Shown: one piece after another, positions 6,145 to 9,586 of the stretch | Layout: every line of letters starts with the position of its first letter | Position numbering within the stretch: position 1 is the stretch's first letter | Assembly (NCBI GenBank): GCA_023443025.1 | Contig: JAEZWM010000015.1 | Location: forward strand, 1 to 9,586 | Direction: 5' to 3' | Length of the DNA stretch: 9,586 nucleotides | DNA from: Bacillota bacterium | GTDB taxonomy: Bacteria > Bacillota > Clostridia > Tissierellales > Peptoniphilaceae | Notes under the pieces: generated by a model | What the model saw: the letters and a program-made list of their open reading frames with translations, nothing else | Databases searched by the model: none | Told to the model about the DNA's origin: nothing | Program-made: the position numbers and the translations under genes

Positions 6145-7431
6145 ATGAAGATAATTAAAGTTAGTAGTGACACATGTAAAAAAACTATTGTAAAGGAGTT
6201 TCTAGATAGAACTGACAACCCGGACCCGGAGATAGAATCGGCTGTGGCAGAAGTTTTAAAATCGGTAAGGGATAATGGCGATGATTCATTAAGATATTAT
6301 ACTAAGGGATTTGACAGGGTAGATATTGAAGATTTTAGAGTATCAGAGAAAGAAATAAATGAAGCAGTTAAGATTGCCGGAGAGGAATTCATAAATGTTC
6401 TTAAAAGAGCTTACGACAACATATTTGAATTTCACGAAAGACAATTAGAAAAAACGTGGATTGACGATTTCAGAGATGGAGTTAGACTTGGACAAAAGAT
6501 AACCCCTATCGATAGAGTTGGAATTTATGTACCGGGAGGAACAGCAGGATATCCTTCTACCGTACTAATGACAGCTGTACCGGCAGTGGTTGCCGGAGTA
6601 GGTTCGATAGCAATGGTAAGTCCTCCAAACCAAGAAGGCAAGATAGATCCATACATACTTTCGGCAGCTTATGTATGTGGCGTTACTGAAATTTACAAAG
6701 TTGGTGGAGCGCAGGCAATAGCAGCACTCTCTTATGGAACTGAAAGTATAGAAGCTGTAAATAAAATAGTCGGACCGGGAAATATTTTTGTAGCAACTGC
6801 TAAAAAACAAGTATTTGGAACTGTTGGTATAGACATGATAGCAGGACCGAGTGAGATAGGAATACTAGCGGATAGTGGCTCGAATCCTTCATTTATAGCA
6901 GCAGATTTACTTTCACAAGCAGAGCATGATGCAAAAGCAGCGCCTGTTCTAGTAACAGAAGACGAGGATTTTGCAAAAAGGGTGGCAGAAGAAGTCGATA
7001 CACTTAAGAATCAACTATCAAGAAATGAGATTGTGGATAAATCACTTGAAAACTACGGTATAATATATGTAACTGAATCTAAAGATGAGTCTATTGAGCT
7101 AATGAATATCATAGCACCTGAGCATTTAGAGGTATTATGGGAAGAACCTGAATCCTATCTTGAAAAAATAACCAATGCAGGTGCAATCTTCTTAGGATCT
7201 TATACTCCCGAACCGGTAGGAGATTACTTTGCAGGACCAAATCATACTCTTCCTACCGGTGGAACGGCTAAGTTCTCGTCGCCTCTAGGGGTGTACGACT
7301 ATATTAAAAGGTCTAGTATAATCTCTTATACGAAAGAGGCACTTTTAAAAGAAGCAGAGGATATTATGCAGTTTGCAAACAATGAAAGGTTAACAGCACA
7401 TGCTAAATCGATAGAGCTCAGAACAAAATAA
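6145..7431 (+). CDS. hisD: Histidinol dehydrogenase
   Basis: Zinc- and NAD-dependent enzyme that oxidises L-histidinol through the aldehyde to L-histidine, the last two steps of the pathway. It has 428 residues, the usual bacterial length. The signature stretches are VGIYVPGGTAGYPS, EIYKVGGAQAIAALSYGT, KIVGPGNIFVATAKK and GIDMIAGPSEIGI. The zinc ligands known from the Salmonella enzyme can be placed: Gln258 and His261 (SQAEHD), Asp360 (PVGDYFAGPNH) and His419 (LTAHAKS). The catalytic pair is Glu326-His327 (APEHLEVL). Position numbers agree with the Salmonella protein to within one residue. GGAGG at 6133-6137 lies seven bases before the ATG, and only 13 bases separate it from the upstream hisZG stop, so they are co-transcribed. 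It appears intact and functional. Confidence 0.97.
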   Translation: MKIIKVSSDTCKKTIVKEFLDRTDNPDPEIESAVAEVLKSVRDNGDDSLRYYTKGFDRVDIEDFRVSEKEINEAVKIAGEEFINVLKRAYDNIFEFHERQLEKTWIDDFRDGVRLGQKITPIDRVGIYVPGGTAGYPSTVLMTAVPAVVAGVGSIAMVSPPNQEGKIDPYILSAAYVCGVTEIYKVGGAQAIAALSYGTESIEAVNKIVGPGNIFVATAKKQVFGTVGIDMIAGPSEIGILADSGSNPSFIAADLLSQAEHDAKAAPVLVTEDEDFAKRVAEEVDTLKNQLSRNEIVDKSLENYGIIYVTESKDESIELMNIIAPEHLEVLWEEPESYLEKITNAGAIFLGSYTPEPVGDYFAGPNHTLPTGGTAKFSSPLGVYDYIKRSSIISYTKEALLKEAEDIMQFANNERLTAHAKSIELRTK

Positions 7432-7449
7432 AAAAATGTGAGGAAAGTT

Positions 7450-8508
7450 ATGATAGACAAATACTTAAATAAGAACCTTCTGGACTTCAAAGCATACAAA
7501 GCAGTAGTACCCGCTGAAAAAACCATACTTGCATCAAATGAAAGCCCTTTTAATTTGATGGATGATCCTGAATTTAGAAGTGGTTATATTGAGGTGATTG
7601 AAAAGCTGAATTTAAATAGGTATCCGGATCCTAACGCAAATAAATTGAGGACAGAACTTGCATTATACACAGGAGTTAATCCTGAGAACATAATTGTAGG
7701 AAACGGAGCAGACGAGGTCATTGATTTAATTTTATCGACTTTTATAAATCCCGGTGATGTAGTGATAACACATAGCCCGAGCTTTGAAATGTATTCGATT
7801 TCTGCAAAGGCAAAAGGTGCAAGATGTATAAGGGTACCCGACGTAGAACACGAAATTGATGTTGATGAAATTATAGATAAAGCAAACTTTTTAAAAGCAA
7901 AAATGCTATTTTTATGTATACCAAATAATCCGACCGGATATAATGTTCCAATTAACGATGTACAAAAAATAATCGATGAGACTTCGTGCTTGGTCATCTT
8001 GGATATGGCATATATCGAGTTCTCTGAGGAGGATTATTCATCCCTTGAATTAAACGAAAGAGTTATAAGGTTAAGAACACTCTCAAAAGCTTTTGGGCTT
8101 GCATCTTTAAGAGTGGGATATGGGATAGCGAATGAAGAAATAATAGATGCGATAAATTTAATTAAACCACCTTATAATCTTAACCAATTAAGTCAGGACT
8201 TAGCGGCTTATACTGTTAAAAACAGGGAACTTCTGGCAGACAAAATAGCGCTATTAAAAAGTGAAAAAGAAAGAGTTTATGAAGCTTTTAGAGATATTAA
8301 CAATGTAAAAGTTTTTCCAACAGGGGCAAACTTTTTGTTAGTTAAAATTGAAGATGAAAAGATTAATAAAATTAATACCTATTTAAAAGCTAATGATATA
8401 AAAGTAAAAATATTTTCTGAAGAAAGTGGAATGAATGGATATTATAGAATAACCGTTGGTAAACCTGAAGAAAATAATCTTATAATACAAGGACTGAAGA
8501 ATTTATAA
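7450..8508 (+). CDS. hisC: Histidinol-phosphate aminotransferase
   Basis: PLP enzyme (aminotransferase class I/II, fold type I) that converts imidazole-acetol phosphate and glutamate to histidinol phosphate and 2-oxoglutarate. The 352-residue product shows LASNESPFNL (27-36), NRYPDPNANKLR, IIVGNGADEVIDLI, CIPNNPTGYN with Asn160, LDMAYIEF with Asp185 and Tyr188, and LRTLSKAFGLASLRVGYG. The PLP Schiff-base lysine is Lys213 and the phosphate-binding arginine is Arg221. An in-frame GTG at 7438 would add MRKV, but nothing like a ribosome site precedes it. The ATG at 7450 has AGGA (7441-7444) at good spacing, so it is chosen. The gene lies 18 bases after hisD. HisC-family enzymes can also serve aromatic amino-acid transamination; the operon context supports the histidine role. 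Confidence 0.95.
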   Translation: MIDKYLNKNLLDFKAYKAVVPAEKTILASNESPFNLMDDPEFRSGYIEVIEKLNLNRYPDPNANKLRTELALYTGVNPENIIVGNGADEVIDLILSTFINPGDVVITHSPSFEMYSISAKAKGARCIRVPDVEHEIDVDEIIDKANFLKAKMLFLCIPNNPTGYNVPINDVQKIIDETSCLVILDMAYIEFSEEDYSSLELNERVIRLRTLSKAFGLASLRVGYGIANEEIIDAINLIKPPYNLNQLSQDLAAYTVKNRELLADKIALLKSEKERVYEAFRDINNVKVFPTGANFLLVKIEDEKINKINTYLKANDIKVKIFSEESGMNGYYRITVGKPEENNLIIQGLKNL

Positions 8509-8531
8509 TCAAAAATGAACGTGGTTTTTGA
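8509..8531 (+). repeat. Small inverted repeat between hisC and hisB
   Basis: TCAAAAA (8509-8515) and TTTTTGA (8525-8531) form a perfect 7-bp inverted repeat around the nine-base loop TGAACGTGG. It begins at the base after the hisC stop and ends just before the hisB ribosome site (AGGAG, 8533-8537). Only one of the seven pairs is G-C, so the RNA hairpin would be weak. It has no T-run after it and does not look like a terminator. It might mark an mRNA processing or translation-tuning site, or be chance. Confidence 0.4.
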
Positions 8532-8545
8532 GAGGAGATGAAAAA

Positions 8546-9136
8546 TTGCGTAATGCTGAATTATGTAGAATAACTACAGAAACAAATATAGATATGAAAC
8601 TTAATATAGATGGTAATGGCGACTTTGTTGGAAAGACCGGGATAGGTTTTTTTGACCACATGATAGTATTGCTATGCAGACATTCAGGAATGGATATCTA
8701 TATTGAAGCTACAGGAGACCTTGAAGTCGATACACATCACTTGATAGAAGATTTGGGGATTGTAATGGGAACTCTTTTTAAAAAATCCATTGGTGACTGT
8801 GCAGGGATTGCAAGGTATGGAACTTTTAGATGTCCAATGGATGAGGCGCTAACGACTGTGGACCTTGATATTAGCGGAAGAGGATACCTAGTATATAATG
8901 CGGAGCTTAAAAGAGAGAAATTAGGGGATTTTGAAACTGAAATGTTAAAAGAATTCTTATATGCATTTGCAATAAATGCGGGTATAACCCTACATGTCAA
9001 TAACCTCTATGGAGAAAATGAACATCATATTGTAGAATCCATATTTAAAGCACTGGGAAGAGCGCTTTGTGCAGCTTCAAAAGTTGTAGATTCGAGTGGG
9101 AAAATACCTTCGACTAAAGGAAAGATAGGTGCATAA
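8546..9136 (+). CDS. hisB: Imidazoleglycerol-phosphate dehydratase
   Basis: Manganese-dependent dehydratase that turns imidazole-glycerol phosphate into imidazole-acetol phosphate. It is monofunctional: there is no histidinol-phosphatase domain as in enteric HisB. The 196-residue product carries the family's duplicated histidine motifs: GIGFFDHM (32-39), DTHHLIEDLG (62-71) and GENEHHIVESIFKALGRAL (156-174). CPMDEAL (96-102), LDISGR and the C-terminal IPSTKG are also present. There is no in-frame ATG near the start. TTG at 8546 is chosen because AGGAG at 8533-8537 sits eight bases upstream and the product then begins MRNAELCRITTETNI, matching the family N-terminus. A TTG at 8528 would add MRGDEK but would place the ribosome site inside the coding region. 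The stop is immediately followed by the hisA ATG. Confidence 0.94.
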   Translation: MRNAELCRITTETNIDMKLNIDGNGDFVGKTGIGFFDHMIVLLCRHSGMDIYIEATGDLEVDTHHLIEDLGIVMGTLFKKSIGDCAGIARYGTFRCPMDEALTTVDLDISGRGYLVYNAELKREKLGDFETEMLKEFLYAFAINAGITLHVNNLYGENEHHIVESIFKALGRALCAASKVVDSSGKIPSTKGKIGA

Positions 9137-9586
9137 ATGATTATATTACCAGCAATAGATTTAATAGATCAAAAATGTGTGCGGCTCACTAAAGGCGTAT
9201 ATAAAGACATCTCAATCTATGAGGAAAATCCTATAAAAATGGCTAAATCTCTCGAGGATGGAGGTGCAAGATATCTTCATATCATAGATTTGGATTCAGC
9301 GATAAAAGGACTGGACACCAATAAAAAGGTAATAGAAGAAATTAGGTCTAGCGTTCAAATCCCGATTCAAGTGGGTGGAGGAATTCGTTCTATAGAAAGA
9401 GCGGCTCAGCTAATAGACATTGGAATAGATAGAATAATAGTTAGTACTGCGGCAATTATAAATGAGGACTTTCTTAATAAACTAATTTCTGAATATGGAG
9501 ATAAAGTTGCTATTTCACTAGATGCAAAAGGAGAAACCATACTGATAAAAGGATGGATTGAAGAAACGGATAAAAACATATATGAA
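9137..9586 (+). CDS. hisA: Phosphoribosylformimino-5-aminoimidazole carboxamide ribotide isomerase (ProFAR isomerase), partial, 3' end missing
   Basis: A (beta/alpha)8-barrel isomerase that performs the Amadori rearrangement of ProFAR to PRFAR. The first 150 residues are visible, out of about 240 in the family. Asp8 in IILPAIDLI is the expected catalytic base, and Asp129 in AISLDAKGE is the expected second catalytic aspartate. HIIDLDSA, the phosphate-binding IPIQVGGGIRSIE and IIVSTAAI are the other barrel landmarks, and GWIEET follows at the usual place. The HIIDLD and two-Asp pattern separates HisA from the paralogous HisF. The ATG directly abuts the hisB TAA with no gap, so translation is probably coupled. 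hisH, normally between hisB and hisA, is not there. Confidence 0.95.
   Translation, partial: MIILPAIDLIDQKCVRLTKGVYKDISIYEENPIKMAKSLEDGGARYLHIIDLDSAIKGLDTNKKVIEEIRSSVQIPIQVGGGIRSIERAAQLIDIGIDRIIVSTAAIINEDFLNKLISEYGDKVAISLDAKGETILIKGWIEETDKNIYE

Noticed and set aside
7584..7997. A 137-codon minus-strand ORF inside hisC
   Set aside because: It overlaps the conserved core of the aminotransferase, whose motifs are clear on the plus strand, so it is a reading-frame shadow.

Overview
The window looks like chromosomal DNA from an AT-rich Gram-positive anaerobe, most likely a low-GC Firmicute of the Clostridia/Tissierellia type. This is inferred from the AT-rich codon use, strong purine-rich Shine-Dalgarno sites (AAAGGAGG, GGAGG), TTG starts, the short-form HisG/HisZ system, and an FtsX-like ABC exporter with a long coiled-coil insert. 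Nothing in the sequence fixes the genus. There are no tRNA or rRNA genes, transposases, phage genes or CRISPR arrays.

Left part (1-2497, minus strand): a two-gene ABC exporter cassette. The ATPase (1796-2497) is followed after two bases by an FtsX/MacB-type permease that runs off the left edge (1-1793). The visible 597 residues of the permease hold one N-terminal membrane helix, an extracellular domain, and a very long charged coiled coil. Part of that coiled coil is a regular tandem repeat of exactly 39 residues (117 bp).

Middle (2498-4264): an AT-rich divergent intergenic region, then a 527-residue MutS-family ATPase. It has two predicted membrane helices and lacks the mismatch-recognition domain, so it is probably not a classical mismatch-repair MutS.

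Right part (4265-9586, plus strand): a histidine biosynthesis operon with a complete transcription attenuator in front. The parts in order are a sigma-A-type promoter (4316-4344), a 32-codon leader peptide with five His codons within seven codons (4374-4472), mutually exclusive RNA hairpins, an intrinsic terminator (4493-4517), and then the genes. The first enzyme gene is an in-frame fusion of HisZ (HisRS-like regulatory subunit) to short-form HisG (catalytic ATP phosphoribosyltransferase). It is followed by hisD, hisC, hisB and hisA, the last cut by the right edge. Together these cover step 1, the isomerase step, the dehydratase, the aminotransferase and the final dehydrogenase. hisI/hisE, hisH/hisF and histidinol-phosphatase are not in the window.

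The most interesting points are the leader-peptide attenuator in front of a Gram-positive-type his operon, where T-boxes or protein regulators might be expected, and the HisZ-HisG fusion. Transcription is thus controlled by His-tRNA supply, and the first enzyme carries its histidine-sensing partner in the same chain.
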